Source: Planctomycetaceae bacterium
GTDB taxonomy: Bacteria > Planctomycetota > Planctomycetia > Planctomycetales > Planctomycetaceae
Length of the DNA stretch: 63,079 nt
Direction: 5' to 3'
Assembly: GCA_020426505.1 (NCBI GenBank)
Contig: JAGQPX010000047.1
Location: forward strand, 1 to 63,079
The position numbers were made by a program, and so were the translations under genes. The notes below the pieces were generated by a model that did no database searches, was not told the origin of the DNA, and saw only the letters and a program-made list of their open reading frames with translations. This document shows positions 35,725 through 45,057 of this stretch, piece by piece. The number at the start of each line of letters is the position of its first letter. Within the stretch, counting starts at the first letter, position 1.

Positions 35725-37086
35725 ATGACCTGCAGAATCCCCTTCATCGATTGCACCCAGGACGATGCCGAACGCTTGTTCGCTGAGTTGCGTGACAAAC
35801 TCAGCCCGCGAGGCGATGTTGTCTCCGAGGCGGGGCGGCAACGCACGATCGACCTGTTTGGTGAAGCTCTCTCGCCGCAACAGGTCGTCGCTCGCATTTG
35901 CAGCGAAGTGCAGCAGGGGGGGCTGCCGGTTGTCCTCGACTACACAGCCAAGCTCGACGGCAAACAATTGACCGCTGACACGATTCGCGTCTCGCCGGAC
36001 GAGTTCGCTGCGGCTCACGCGGCTGCCGATGACGAGTACCTCGCCACCGTCCGCCGCATTCGGGATAACATCGTTGAGTTCCAGCAGGCTGTGTTGCCCG
36101 AAGATGCGAGCGTCATCCGCGAGAATGGTGACGCCCGAGTCGAGTTGCGGCAACGACACCTGCCGCTCAAACGGGTCGGCATCTGCGTCCCCGGCGGGGC
36201 GGCTGCGTATCCTTCGACGCTGCTCATGACGGCTGTCCCCGCGCAGGTCGCCTGGGTGAAAGAGATCGCCATCGTCGTGCCTCCTACCGACTTCGGAGGC
36301 TATAACACCGACCTGCTCGCTGCGTGTCATGAGTTGGGCATCACCGAGGTCTATCGCATCGGCGGAGCGCAAGCGGTCGCGGCTCTGGCGTATGGCGTCG
36401 AAGGGATCGAACGGGTCGACAAGATCGTCGGCCCCGGCAACCTGTTCGTGGCCCTCGCCAAACGCCACGTCTTCGGCGAGGTCGACATCGACTCGATCGC
36501 AGGTCCCAGCGAAGTCATCGTGCTGGCGGACGACTCAGCTCGCGCGGACTTCATCGCTAGTGACCTCATCTCACAAGCCGAACACTCTCCCGGCTCAGGC
36601 GTGCTGATCACATGGCATGAGCCATTGATTGATGCTGTCCGTCAGGCACTTGATACTCAACTCGCCAATCTCGAACGAGGCGACCTCGCAGGCAAGTGCC
36701 TCGAAGACTACGGAGCCCTGATCCTCGCCCGTGACGAGGACGAAGCATGCCGTCTGACCGACCTGATGGCCCCCGAACACCTGCACATCTCGACCTCTAA
36801 TCCGGAGGCGACCCTCGCTCAGATCCAGAACGCCGGTGCCATCTTCCTCGGCCATCACACCCCGGTCGCCCTCGGCGACTATGCCGCAGGTCCCTCACAC
36901 GTCCTCCCGACCGGCGGCACGGCCCGCTTCGCCAACGGCCTGTGCGCGACCGACTTCCTCAAACGCTCCTCCGTCATCGCCTACAACCCCGCCGCCCTCA
37001 CCAACATCGCCCCCGACGTCTGCCGCATGGCCACAAAGGAAGGCCTGACCGCACACCGCGCGAGTGTCGAGATACGGCTGGAATAA
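35725..37086 (+). CDS. hisD: Histidinol dehydrogenase
   Basis: A 453-residue HisD. It carries out the last two steps of histidine synthesis, oxidising L-histidinol to histidine with NAD+. Signatures are [20 protein letters not shown] [62 protein letters not shown] and the zinc-site region [44 protein letters not shown] (with spaced His ligands). Length is normal. No other his gene is adjacent, as is common in planctomycetes. Confidence 0.97.
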   Translation: MTCRIPFIDCTQDDAERLFAELRDKLSPRGDVVSEAGRQRTIDLFGEALSPQQVVARICSEVQQGGLPVVLDYTAKLDGKQLTADTIRVSPDEFAAAHAAADDEYLATVRRIRDNIVEFQQAVLPEDASVIRENGDARVELRQRHLPLKRVGICVPGGAAAYPSTLLMTAVPAQVAWVKEIAIVVPPTDFGGYNTDLLAACHELGITEVYRIGGAQAVAALAYGVEGIERVDKIVGPGNLFVALAKRHVFGEVDIDSIAGPSEVIVLADDSARADFIASDLISQAEHSPGSGVLITWHEPLIDAVRQALDTQLANLERGDLAGKCLEDYGALILARDEDEACRLTDLMAPEHLHISTSNPEATLAQIQNAGAIFLGHHTPVALGDYAAGPSHVLPTGGTARFANGLCATDFLKRSSVIAYNPAALTNIAPDVCRMATKEGLTAHRASVEIRLE

Positions 37087-37197
37087 AGCCATGTTCGACC
37101 TGATGCGACATCGTGGTTATTGAAGCGAGTTAAAATGGACCGTTGAAGCAACGCAAGAATGACTTCATCCAAGGACGTTTGTTGCTGACCTAACAAC

Positions 37198-38835
37198 ATG
37201 TCAGACCAAAACACCAACGACGGATTGGAACAGCCGGAGGAGGCGCCGAATGTTCCGCTGTGGGTGCAGGTGGTGTTTGCTGTGATTCTGAGTGCGTTGG
37301 TGATTGGCTGGGCGTTTGTGTGGGGCACGGACCAGATCCCCGAGGGAATTGCTCGGGCTGTACTTGATGATGGTACGGTGCTGGTCCTTCGGCAGGTGAC
37401 GACGGGAACCACGCATCAGATGACCGTCGAGGTCCCGGACGGTCCGTGGACCGGGACGCGAGACGAAGTGCTTGACGTCTCGGACGGGAGTCACTTCTGG
37501 GGCCTATGGCTCACACGGCACGATCCCCACACAGGGCATACGGTGGAATTCGATGAGTGGTCGCATTGCATCGCTGAGACGGGCGAACATCAAGTCGAGG
37601 ACACCGACAGACGCCGAGCGATTCTCGAAAAAGGGTTCAAGCCAATGTGGTCAAAAGGGTCATTCTCTGGACCGCGTAATGATCGCGACCATGCTTTTGT
37701 TTACCAGAGTCGGCTGCCAGTCTTGCGAAAGGACAAGGCTCATTTCCGGTTGCATGTATTCCAAAAAGGCAAAGGGGAGATCGCCGTTTTCGAAGTCCCG
37801 TTTCCGGTCGACACGTCCGCGTCCGCCGATTGGACGGCAGGTCCGATTCCGCAGACATCGATCGATGCCGATCTCGAAGTGACGCTGGAGTCGCTGACGA
37901 GTAAGCTTCGCCATCTGATAAAGGTAAGGCACCCGAGTGGACTGCAAGAATTGATTCCTCATCCGCAACCGAATGTGAACATTCCCGATCGATTACAACA
38001 ACCAGTTGTCGAACCAGAGTTCCGCATGCGATACAGGGGCCATCCGACGGATGAGTGGATCATCGTCGACTCGCAATTGGAAGATTCATTGGGAAACACA
38101 GGGACATTTCAAGATTGCCGCCTCTCGCCGACCGAGGAGGCCTGGAAACTCCGACTACGACTGTTTAGGAAAGATGATGCCGAGTTTGAAGCTGCCAATC
38201 AGTTGACGGTCGCGAACGTACCGCTCCCCATGACCGGACAGACACATTCCATTGGAGAGTCTCTCGACTTCGATGGTTTGACGATCCAGGTTCTTTCCAT
38301 CGGTGGCACGGGCGACGTGACGGCCACATTCCCGTCCAGCGGTATCGGGTCGAGTCATTCAAAAGTCACCCACGAGGGTCCTCCTCCCAGTGATTGGGGA
38401 GCAGGTGGAAAGGGAGCAGTTCGAATGAGAGCCTTTGGGGGTGGAATCGGCTTTGCCGACATTGCGCCTCGAGGAGGAGAATTCATGGTGGAACTGTGGG
38501 AGGCGAGCGTGCTGACTGAGCATGCTGGAAACCAGGTGACGGCGACAGTGGTCGACTCCGACGTTCCTTTCATCCTCATGCAATGCGAGGACATCACACC
38601 GGACTACCGTCTCTCGCTCATCGTGACGGACGAGACCGGTGAACCCATCGCGATCGAAACGGCACAACACAACGAGTTGCAATACACATTCTTCAGCCCG
38701 CCTACGGGGGTTCAACACGTCGACCTACGAGTCATCGCACAGCGAGTGCGGACGGTGGAGTTTCTCGTGAAGCCGCCGGTGCCAACACCAGTGGACAACT
38801 CTCCGATCAGAATGACGCCGAATATTGCTCGATAA
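37198..38835 (+). CDS. Large membrane-anchored protein of unknown function
   Basis: A 545-residue protein. One membrane helix near the N terminus (about residues 21-41, VFAVILSALVIGWAFVWG) is followed by a long beta-rich part with many Trp and Pro (DEWSHCIAETGEHQVED, KAHFRLHVFQKGKGEIAVFEVPF). It looks like an extracytoplasmic beta-sandwich protein. No catalytic motif was recognised. The final bases overlap a convergent small ORF at 38807-38926. Confidence 0.75.
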   Translation: MSDQNTNDGLEQPEEAPNVPLWVQVVFAVILSALVIGWAFVWGTDQIPEGIARAVLDDGTVLVLRQVTTGTTHQMTVEVPDGPWTGTRDEVLDVSDGSHFWGLWLTRHDPHTGHTVEFDEWSHCIAETGEHQVEDTDRRRAILEKGFKPMWSKGSFSGPRNDRDHAFVYQSRLPVLRKDKAHFRLHVFQKGKGEIAVFEVPFPVDTSASADWTAGPIPQTSIDADLEVTLESLTSKLRHLIKVRHPSGLQELIPHPQPNVNIPDRLQQPVVEPEFRMRYRGHPTDEWIIVDSQLEDSLGNTGTFQDCRLSPTEEAWKLRLRLFRKDDAEFEAANQLTVANVPLPMTGQTHSIGESLDFDGLTIQVLSIGGTGDVTATFPSSGIGSSHSKVTHEGPPPSDWGAGGKGAVRMRAFGGGIGFADIAPRGGEFMVELWEASVLTEHAGNQVTATVVDSDVPFILMQCEDITPDYRLSLIVTDETGEPIAIETAQHNELQYTFFSPPTGVQHVDLRVIAQRVRTVEFLVKPPVPTPVDNSPIRMTPNIAR

Positions 38836-38926
38836 TGACGCCGGTCGAGAAGGCAATGCGGCCTGCGTTGTTTTTGGCCAGATGACTCTTGGCGAGCAAG
38901 GTTTCGTACCAAGTCGCTTTGGGCAT
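38807..38926 (-). CDS. Candidate 39-residue small protein
   Basis: The frame starts MPKATWYETLLAKSH and ends YSASF. The ATG at 38926 has a clean CAGGAA 7 bases upstream. Third codon positions are mostly G or C, as in the neighbouring genes. The sequence is amphipathic and basic in the first half. It overlaps the end of the 545-residue gene by 29 bases, tail to tail. No family was recognised, and it could also be the start of a decayed gene. Confidence 0.45.
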   Translation of the reverse strand: MPKATWYETLLAKSHLAKNNAGRIAFSTGVIIEQYSASF

Positions 38927-38966
38927 ACTGGTGTTCCTGTGTGTTGAGGTCATTGTTCGTTCGAGT

Positions 38967-39122
38967 TCACCACGGAGGCGCTGAGACGCGGAGGACGCGC
39001 GGAGATCGTTTCGACATCGGCCAATGTGAAGAGCGATCCATCGGCGACAGAATGCGTGGTCTGATCTCCTGCAAAGAGCGCGTTTCGTGAAGTCCCCCTC
39101 ACCTCTGCGTCTCAGCGGTGAA
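38967..39122. repeat. CTGAGACGC inverted repeat in a gene-free spacer
   Basis: TTCACC, an insert, then GCTGAGACGCGGAGG (38967-38995) faces ACCTCTGCGTCTCAGCGG (39101-39118), its near-inverse, followed by TGAA. The arms are about 105 bases apart. The remainder of the spacer up to the LON gene at 39154 shows nothing else recognisable. Confidence 0.6.
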
Positions 39123-39153
39123 AGATACGACCAAATGCTACGCCGCTTCCCGA

Positions 39154-39849
39154 TCAGTTCACACTGAACGCTGGTGGGAACCCAGAGTCGCCCTCATAAC
39201 TTTCCTGTGTCGGCTGGAGTCGATTCAGTAGCCAGCGGCAGCGGCGGCGGACGTCGGTTTCCATCAAGGCTTCGGCAGAGTCGGCGGGTGAGAGGACGAG
39301 CGAGGATGAGAGCAGGTCGCAGAGGACGCCGAGCGAGAGTTCGTCGCGGACGGCTCGTTGCAGGTCGACGTTGCTGTCCAGTTGGGGGAAGCGGCGACGG
39401 AAGGCGTCGATCAACTTTGCTCGACAGTCCGCCCAACAATCCGTCGACTCGGCAGGATACACGTCTTTGAGCGGCTCCAGGTGAGCGACACGGTAGGCAT
39501 CGTCGGTGTCCAACTCGTCAATGACTCTTGCCCGGCAAATGCCCCGAACGATGATGTTGTAACGGCCATCGTCCAGTTCCTCATCGACGACAATTTGACC
39601 AAGACAGACCGTCGGATAAATGGGAGCCGACTTCGCGCTGTACTCGCTCTCATGTCCGGGCCGCAGCATGGCGAGCGCCAGCATGCGATCACCAGCGAGT
39701 GTGTCAGCCGTCATCTCCCGATAGCGGTCCTCGAAAATGTGCAACGGCAGCACGAGATGCGGGAAAAGCACGCCGTTCGGAAGTGGGAACATGGGTGCGT
39801 AACCGGTGAATTGTTTGAGACAGACGTCAGCATCAAACGGCGCGCTCAT
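39154..39849 (-). CDS. LON substrate-binding domain protein
   Basis: A 231-residue protein consisting of the N-terminal (LAN) domain of Lon protease: MFPLPNGVLFPHLVLPLHIFEDRYREM, TVCLGQIVVDEELDDGRYNIIVRGICRARVI. The ATPase and protease domains are absent, which is normal for this stand-alone family of unknown function. The start codon overlaps the stop of the upstream DUF309 gene by 4 bases (ATGA), so the two are translationally coupled. Confidence 0.92.
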   Translation of the reverse strand: MSAPFDADVCLKQFTGYAPMFPLPNGVLFPHLVLPLHIFEDRYREMTADTLAGDRMLALAMLRPGHESEYSAKSAPIYPTVCLGQIVVDEELDDGRYNIIVRGICRARVIDELDTDDAYRVAHLEPLKDVYPAESTDCWADCRAKLIDAFRRRFPQLDSNVDLQRAVRDELSLGVLCDLLSSSLVLSPADSAEALMETDVRRRCRWLLNRLQPTQESYEGDSGFPPAFSVN

Positions 39850-40238
39850 CGCAGCACCTCGGAAGTCAGTTGAATGGTCGGGATGCGGTCGGGGTCGAGA
39901 GTGACGCCCGTTGGGTATTCGTTGGTGGAGACGAGTAGCTCCGCGAAGCAGGTCTGCATGTCGCTCAGGAATGTGTCCAGTTCGAGCCCCATGTGTGAGT
40001 CGCCGTACGGCTGGAGGTATCGGCGAGCAGACTCGTACATCTTGCGAGCGCCGCTGAGGTTGCCCCCTTCAAAGTGGAACAGGCAAACGGCTGCGTGGAT
40101 CAGACCTTGATAGAACTCGCGGTCTTCGCCGAGCGTTTCGCCCCACAAGTCTTCGAGCACATCGTGGCAGGGGAAGAACTCTTGTTCGTTGAACAGCCGG
40201 ATGCCTTCCAGGTACCGGGCGTCGAAATCAGCAGTCAT
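39846..40238 (-). CDS. DUF309 protein
   Basis: A 130-residue DUF309 protein with the motif RYLEGIRLFNEQEFFPCHDVLEDLWGE and REFYQGLIHAAVCLFHFEGGNLSGARKMYESA. The conserved His and Glu residues (CHDVLEDLW) suggest a metal or ligand site, function unknown. The start at 40238 (MTADFDARYLEG) matches the family better than the open frame 18 codons upstream. Coupled to the LON-domain gene by ATGA overlap. Confidence 0.88.
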   Translation of the reverse strand: MTADFDARYLEGIRLFNEQEFFPCHDVLEDLWGETLGEDREFYQGLIHAAVCLFHFEGGNLSGARKMYESARRYLQPYGDSHMGLELDTFLSDMQTCFAELLVSTNEYPTGVTLDPDRIPTIQLTSEVLR

Positions 40239-40394
40239 CGGCGATGTTCCAAGCACGGCGTCAGCCAATCGAAGGGGCGATTGCGACCACACGGGCGTTC
40301 ACTATCATGAGGCTCGCTCCGTCTGCCCCATGACTGCAATTTTACGGCCGGTCGCGCGGAGGTGTCTACGACCTTTCTGAGCCCGACGTCAAAA

Positions 40395-41069
40395 ATGCCT
40401 GATTCAACAGCCGACAGTGCTCTTGCTGAGCGAAAGAAACAGGCCCGCAAGATCGTCACGGCCCTCAAAATGACATACCCGAATGCCGAGTGTGCGCTGC
40501 AGCATGACAACGCATTTCAACTGCTTGCCGCGACAATCCTCTCTGCTCAATGCACTGATGAACGCGTCAACATGGTGACGCCTGCGTTGTTTGAGAAGTA
40601 CCCAACTCCTGACAAGCTGGCGAAGGCGAAGCAACCAAGTGTCGAGAAACTCATCCAGTCCTGCGGGTTCTTTCGCAGCAAGGCGACCAACCTCATCGGC
40701 ATGGCGAAAGGGCTCGTCAACGACTTCGACGGCGAGTTGCCACGCACGCTCGAAGAGTTGGTGACACTCCCCGGCGTCGGTCGAAAGACGGCGAACGTCG
40801 TGCTCGGCACGGTCTACGGCATCGCCAGTGGGGTCGTCGTCGACACGCACGTCAAACGCATCTGCAACCTGCTGGGCCTCACCGAAAGCTCCAACCCCGA
40901 GATCATCGAACGAGACCTCATGGCCATCCTCCCGAAAAAGGAGTGGGTCGACTTCTCGCACCGCCTGATCCACCACGGCCGCCAAATCTGCATCGCCCGT
41001 CGGCCGAAGTGCTTTGAGTGCCCACTGCTGAAGCACTGTCCACGCGTCGGGCTTACCACGTTGGAGTAG
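40395..41069 (+). CDS. nth: Endonuclease III
   Basis: A 224-residue DNA glycosylase/AP lyase for oxidised pyrimidines. The helix-hairpin-helix [10 protein letters not shown] holds catalytic Lys131, and VVDTHVKR holds Asp150. Four cysteines at 199, 206, 209 and 215 (spacing 6-2-5) bind the 4Fe-4S cluster. The ATG at 40395 is preferred; the open frame above extends 11 codons without a better ribosome binding site. It is divergent from the DUF309 gene. Confidence 0.97.
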   Translation: MPDSTADSALAERKKQARKIVTALKMTYPNAECALQHDNAFQLLAATILSAQCTDERVNMVTPALFEKYPTPDKLAKAKQPSVEKLIQSCGFFRSKATNLIGMAKGLVNDFDGELPRTLEELVTLPGVGRKTANVVLGTVYGIASGVVVDTHVKRICNLLGLTESSNPEIIERDLMAILPKKEWVDFSHRLIHHGRQICIARRPKCFECPLLKHCPRVGLTTLE

Positions 41070-41191
41070 AATGAAGTATCGAGAAGGAACTCATCTCATT
41101 CCATTGATGTAATCCCCTTGACGAAAAGACTTGCATGACGAGTCACAGTTCTAATTCACGAATCCACACATATAACCGGACAATTTCATTG

Positions 41192-41767
41192 ATGAGAAGA
41201 ATTCACCCAAGATTCGCCGTCCCTTCTGTACTATTGGTGATTTCCATGATCACCGGCTGCAGCGAGGCGCCGGACATCCAGACATCGCAAAAGGCCTTTG
41301 CGATCGATCCAATAAACGAGTCGCCGGTGAATGGTTTTTGGGCGGGGCGATGGAAGGCGGATGCGGAGCCGGGGGAAGGGAAGTCGCTGACCTGTGAGAC
41401 GATTCAGGTCGGCGAGGACGAGTGGAAGGCGACGTTCAACGCGGTGTGTGACAAGGACTACTCGTTCACGATGGACCTGCCTGGCAGGAAGGTCGGCGAT
41501 GAGGTGGTGTTCGAGGTGTCGGTCGATTTGGGTGAAGCCTTCGGCGGCGAATACCACTGGACCGGGAAGGTCGTCGGCGATGAGTTCAATGGTGAATACA
41601 CCAACGCCAAGTACAACGGGGCATTCCAAATGACCAAGTCGGACGAGGCAGCGATGAACACGGAGGCGTACTGCGAGGTCCCTCAAGAGGTTGCTGGGGA
41701 GGAAGTGGCCCCATCGAACGCAGAGGCAACCGACGCTCCGGAAGGTTCATCCCCATCGGGGGAATGA
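41192..41767 (+). CDS. Lipoprotein of unknown function
   Basis: A 191-residue protein. The signal MRRIHPRFAVPSVLLVIS ends in ITGC. The mature part is beta-rich (GFWAGRWKADAEPGEGK, WKATFNAVCDKDYSFTMDLPG, GEYHWTGKVVGDEFNGEY), like small lipocalin-type or DUF-type beta domains of secreted planctomycete proteins, and ends in an acidic Ser-rich tail. The start at 41192 gives the lipobox; 19 codons above are open but not signal-like. Confidence 0.75.
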   Translation: MRRIHPRFAVPSVLLVISMITGCSEAPDIQTSQKAFAIDPINESPVNGFWAGRWKADAEPGEGKSLTCETIQVGEDEWKATFNAVCDKDYSFTMDLPGRKVGDEVVFEVSVDLGEAFGGEYHWTGKVVGDEFNGEYTNAKYNGAFQMTKSDEAAMNTEAYCEVPQEVAGEEVAPSNAEATDAPEGSSPSGE

Positions 41768-41927
41768 CTTCCTCCGCTCGCCAAATGGGCGTCGACTGGA
41801 AGAACCCGCACGACCGGACCGGTCAACTGTCGACTTTTTCCCACAAAGTCGTGGACAACTGGAAGCACGAGCTAGGTTTGTCCAGTCACGGACACACCTC
41901 CTCTCAACACAGTCGAAAGGTTCCCCC

Positions 41928-42047
41928 ATGCTCGGTCTCGTTATTGCTATTATCGTCGTCGCCATCTCCGTGGTGAGTGTTGCCATTCAACTGATCAGCC
42001 TGCGTGAGTCGATCGACGCCGTTGCTGAGCTGATTCAGAAGAACTGA
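41928..42047 (+). CDS. 39-residue single-helix membrane protein
   Basis: A 39-residue protein: one hydrophobic helix (LGLVIAIIVVAISVVSVAI) followed by an amphipathic segment LRESIDAVAELIQKN. AAAGG lies 7 bases before the ATG. It resembles small single-pass bacterial proteins that regulate a partner or associate with membranes, but no partner is known. It follows the lipoprotein gene by 160 bases and precedes a strong terminator. Confidence 0.65.
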   Translation: MLGLVIAIIVVAISVVSVAIQLISLRESIDAVAELIQKN

Positions 42048-42185
42048 AGCATCCGAAGACAACAGATCATCCGGGTTCTGTTGAGCGACGCCGCAAGCGA
42101 TCCTCCTCCCCCGACTTTCGAACAGCAGTGCGGGCTGCCTCCACAAGCGGGTCATGAGCCTTCATCGAAGCATGAAGCCCTCAAA

Positions 42186-42230
42186 AAGAAATCGGCCGGC
42201 CGACACACTTCGTGTCGGCCGGCTTCTTTC
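42186..42230 (+). terminator. Strong intrinsic terminator, possibly bidirectional
   Basis: GCCGGCCGACAC (42195-42206) and GTGTCGGCCGGC (42212-42223) form a perfect 12-base stem with loop ACTTC, followed by TTCTTTC. AAAAAGAAA lies before it, so the opposite strand would also have a T-rich tail. It ends the small membrane-protein transcript. Confidence 0.85.
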
Positions 42231-42479
42231 GCAAAGTGCCGTAGCCAACTCTCTCATCGGGAGGCCGCTGATGCCTCCCTCAGCCACAAGCGATCGTCGA
42301 ACGACGTTCTCGCGAAATGCGGCAACATCTGCCGGACAACTCGGTCGACACACGCGACCGGACCAATCGCGCCAACTGTGCTGATTCCATCGGTCGACAG
42401 CACCTCGGCTCACGGGTCGCTCTCGTGCACCTGCTGCAAAGCCCGTTCGACGGATTCGGACGATGTCAGACATATCTCA

Positions 42480-42503
42480 CCCTCTCCCTCAAGGGGGGAG
42501 GGA
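42480..42503. repeat. CT-rich hairpin 29 bases before ftsW
   Basis: CCTCTCCCTC and the following GGGGGGAGGG pair over 9 bases with two G-U, around a 3-base loop. The same CCCTCTCCCTC word is at 10516-10545. Confidence 0.45.
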
Positions 42504-42531
42504 CGTCTGACGCTCCTGATCACTCTCCCCC

Positions 42532-43662
42532 ATGCAACTCACTCGTGATGCATTTGTTGCGACCGTCCTGATGCTGCTCGGCATCGGGTTGCTGATGGTG
42601 CTGAGCGCAAGTATCACGTCTCGACCATCGGCCAGCGATCAAATCTACCTCTCCCGTCACCTCGTTTTTCTCGCTCTCGCAGTTGCCGGCGGAGTGACAG
42701 CGGCCGCGATGCCCCCCACCTTCTGGAAACGAATCGCTCCTCTGGCGTTCCTCGTCACCTTCGGCTTGCTCGCGATCGTTCTCATCCCCGGCGTGGGAAC
42801 CGAGGTCAACGGAGCCCGACGCTGGCTCCGCTATGGACCGGCATCGCTTCAGCCTTCCGAATTGGCCAAGGTGACGCTGCCGTTGTTCCTGTGCTGGGTG
42901 ATCGACAGGCGTCGGAACAAGTTCGGTCAGATTGTTGTCGCCGCCCCGCCACTGATTCCAATTGCACTGACCGTCTTTCTCGTGCTGCAGGAACCAGATC
43001 TGGGCACGTCCGTATTTCTCTGCCTGATCTCAATGATCTGCCTGTTTATTGCGGAATGGCCGTTGTGGCAGTTTGTGCTCGCGGGAGGGTTCGCAGTGCC
43101 GTTTGCGGCCGGAATGGTCGCACTGAAACCGTATCAGTTGGAGCGGATCAACGGATTCCTCGCATCGTGGAGTGCCTTCGATCAGGCGCCCTATCAGATT
43201 CAGCAGTCCCTCACGACGCTCGGCGTCGGCGGTGGCTCGGGCGTCGGTCTGGGTCGTGGGGTGCAGAAGCTGAGCTTTCTCCCGGAAGCCAACACCGACT
43301 TTGTGTTCGCCGTGATTGGTGAAGAGCTGGGCATCATCGGCACGCTCGGGCTCATCGCTCTGTGGACGGCTTTCTTCCTGCTGGGATTGAAACTCCTGAC
43401 GCGTGTGCAACGGAGAACGTTCGCCTCGGCTGCTGCGATCACTCTCCTCACGCAACTCGTCCTCCAGGCGGCCATCAATGCTTGTGTGGTGACGGCCTTG
43501 CTACCGCCGAAGGGCATCCCTCATCCTCTCGTCAGTTATGGCGGCAGCAGCCTGGTGATGAGTGTCCTCGCCATCGGGATCATCGTCAGCCTCTCACGCG
43601 ACGATTCCACATTTGCACTTCCGTCGGTTGAAGAAGTTGACGACACTCTCAACCGACAGTGA
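42532..43662 (+). CDS. ftsW: FtsW/RodA-type peptidoglycan polymerase
   Basis: A 376-residue SEDS protein with about 10 membrane helices. It has the family core NGARRWLRYGPASLQPSELAKV, EPDLGTSVFL, FIAEELG-type VIGEELGIIGTLGL and PHPLVSYGGSSLVMSVLAIGI near the C terminus. SEDS proteins polymerise lipid II glycans. Its position next to murG favours FtsW over RodA. Planctomycetes lack FtsZ, so its role is probably in envelope growth or FtsZ-free division; this is inference. Confidence 0.94.
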   Translation: MQLTRDAFVATVLMLLGIGLLMVLSASITSRPSASDQIYLSRHLVFLALAVAGGVTAAAMPPTFWKRIAPLAFLVTFGLLAIVLIPGVGTEVNGARRWLRYGPASLQPSELAKVTLPLFLCWVIDRRRNKFGQIVVAAPPLIPIALTVFLVLQEPDLGTSVFLCLISMICLFIAEWPLWQFVLAGGFAVPFAAGMVALKPYQLERINGFLASWSAFDQAPYQIQQSLTTLGVGGGSGVGLGRGVQKLSFLPEANTDFVFAVIGEELGIIGTLGLIALWTAFFLLGLKLLTRVQRRTFASAAAITLLTQLVLQAAINACVVTALLPPKGIPHPLVSYGGSSLVMSVLAIGIIVSLSRDDSTFALPSVEEVDDTLNRQ

Positions 43663-43726
43663 CGTCACACGAGAGTCGCCATCACGCTCCGAGGCTGTCC
43701 GTTTTTGAGGTGTTATCCCATTTGAC

Positions 43727-43802
43727 CGTAGGACGGGTTTCCAACCCGTCCATTTTTATCGAGCAAAAGAGTTGGATGCACGGGTTGAAAACCCGTTCTA
43801 CG
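43727..43802. repeat. GTAGNACGGGTTT inverted repeat between ftsW and murG
   Basis: The left arm (43727-43751, CGTAGGACGGGTTTCC then AACCCGTCC) and the right arm (43778-43802) are inverted copies matching at about 22 of 25 positions. Each arm is itself palindromic (ACGGGTT...AACCCGT). It interrupts the ftsW-murG pair. Confidence 0.85.
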
Positions 43803-43926
43803 AAAAACTGACACCCTCTCCGCGTGATGAACGGTGTGAGTGCAGACGTCATGATTGGGCTTGCACGCCAATTCACCGACCGCACGTCTCGCGGAGCGAG
43901 ACGGCTACAATGGACGAGCCGATCAC

Positions 43927-45021
43927 GTGACCACACCTTTGTACGTCTTTGCTGGAGGAGGCACGGGCGGACATCTGTTTCCGGGGATCGCTGTCGCTGA
44001 ACGTCTCGTCGAACGTGAACCGGACGCTCGCGTGTTGTTCCTCGGGACTGACCGTCCGATCGAGCGGGAGATTCTTTCCGAAACAGCGTTCGAGCATCTG
44101 CCCATCGTCAGAGAAGGGCAGGGAGGAAGCTGGCAGAGAGCTGTCGCCATGATGCGAGCGTATCGTGACGCGGTTGGTCGTCTGCGAAACGATAGGCCGC
44201 GAGCGGTGATCGGGTGTGGAGGCGGGGCATCCGTGCCGCCGGTCCTCGCGGCGCGGCGACTGAGGATTCCGGTCTTCCTGCTCGAACAGAACGTTATTCC
44301 TGGCCGCGCGACTCGGTTGTTGTCGAGGTTCGATACAACCGTTTGTCTGACATATCCGGAATCGCAACCGCTGTTGCCGAAGTCGGCACACTCACGAGTC
44401 ACGGGGAACCCTGTGCGACAGGCGATCGCGGAGTTGGCAACTGCGCCTCGCGATGACGCAGATGGTTCGCACCGACCGACGCTACTTGTGCTGGGCGGGA
44501 GTCAGGGGGCCCATGCGATCAATCAAGCTGTTCTGAGCGTTGCTGAGGATGCACGTCAATTTTTGAATGGCTGGCGCGTCATTCACCAGACTGGCGAGCG
44601 AGACGTGGACGACGTTCGTGCTGCGTATCAACGGCTGGGTATCAATGCGGTCGTCGAGCCATTCTTCGAGGATCTGGTGCCGCACTACCGAAACAGTCAC
44701 ATGGTCGTCTCCCGAGCGGGCGGCACGACGCTCTCCGAGGTGGCCTGTGCCGGGCTGCCGGCGATTCTCGTCCCCTATCCACATGCGATGGATGACCATC
44801 AGACTGCCAATGCGAACGTGTTCGTCCGCGAAGAGGCTGCCTTTGTGATCCCATCACTCGATACTTCCTATCAACAGTCAGTCTTCTCGCGTCTCCTAGT
44901 GCAGTCCCTGAGCAATCCTGAGCTCAGAAACAATATGGCACAGAACATGCGAAGCCTCGCACGGCCTCAAGCGGCGGATGACGTTTCAGCTCTTGTCATC
45001 AAGCGATCGATGCACGACTGA
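43927..45021 (+). CDS. murG: UDP-GlcNAc transferase for lipid II synthesis (MurG)
   Basis: A 364-residue MurG. It adds GlcNAc to lipid I to make lipid II. Signatures are YVFAGGGTGGHLFPGIAVAE, GCGGGASVPPVLAAR, LLEQNVIPGRATRLL, VTGNPVRQAIAEL, LVLGGSQGAHAINQAVL and VVSRAGGTTLSEVACAGLPAILVPYPHAMDDHQTANA. The GTG at 43927 gives the usual start; the ORF upstream of it is spacer. With ftsW it shows that this organism makes peptidoglycan. Confidence 0.97.
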   Translation: MTTPLYVFAGGGTGGHLFPGIAVAERLVEREPDARVLFLGTDRPIEREILSETAFEHLPIVREGQGGSWQRAVAMMRAYRDAVGRLRNDRPRAVIGCGGGASVPPVLAARRLRIPVFLLEQNVIPGRATRLLSRFDTTVCLTYPESQPLLPKSAHSRVTGNPVRQAIAELATAPRDDADGSHRPTLLVLGGSQGAHAINQAVLSVAEDARQFLNGWRVIHQTGERDVDDVRAAYQRLGINAVVEPFFEDLVPHYRNSHMVVSRAGGTTLSEVACAGLPAILVPYPHAMDDHQTANANVFVREEAAFVIPSLDTSYQQSVFSRLLVQSLSNPELRNNMAQNMRSLARPQAADDVSALVIKRSMHD

Positions 45022-45057
45022 CTTCACTCAGGTCACCTCATCCGGCAGAATGGGGTC

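Larger units (their letters stand above)
42048..42531. other. Gene-free stretch with terminator and repeats
   Basis: No convincing gene is seen here. It holds a CCGCAAGCG core (42091-42099), the terminator at 42186-42230 and a CT-rich hairpin at 42480-42503. Open frames on both strands lack ribosome binding sites or family resemblance. Confidence 0.6.

Noticed and set aside
34422..35786. Open frame of about 454 codons opposite the DUF1080-GSDH gene
   Set aside because: The minus strand holds the recognised domains, and the plus frame runs on past hisD's start in a different frame.
41764..41976. ATGA-overlapping frame after the lipoprotein gene
   Set aside because: It has no family resemblance, and the 39-residue membrane-protein start lies inside it in another frame with a better ribosome binding site.
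42162..42473. 103-codon minus-strand frame before ftsW
   Set aside because: It crosses the strong terminator hairpin and has no ribosome binding site or protein-like pattern.
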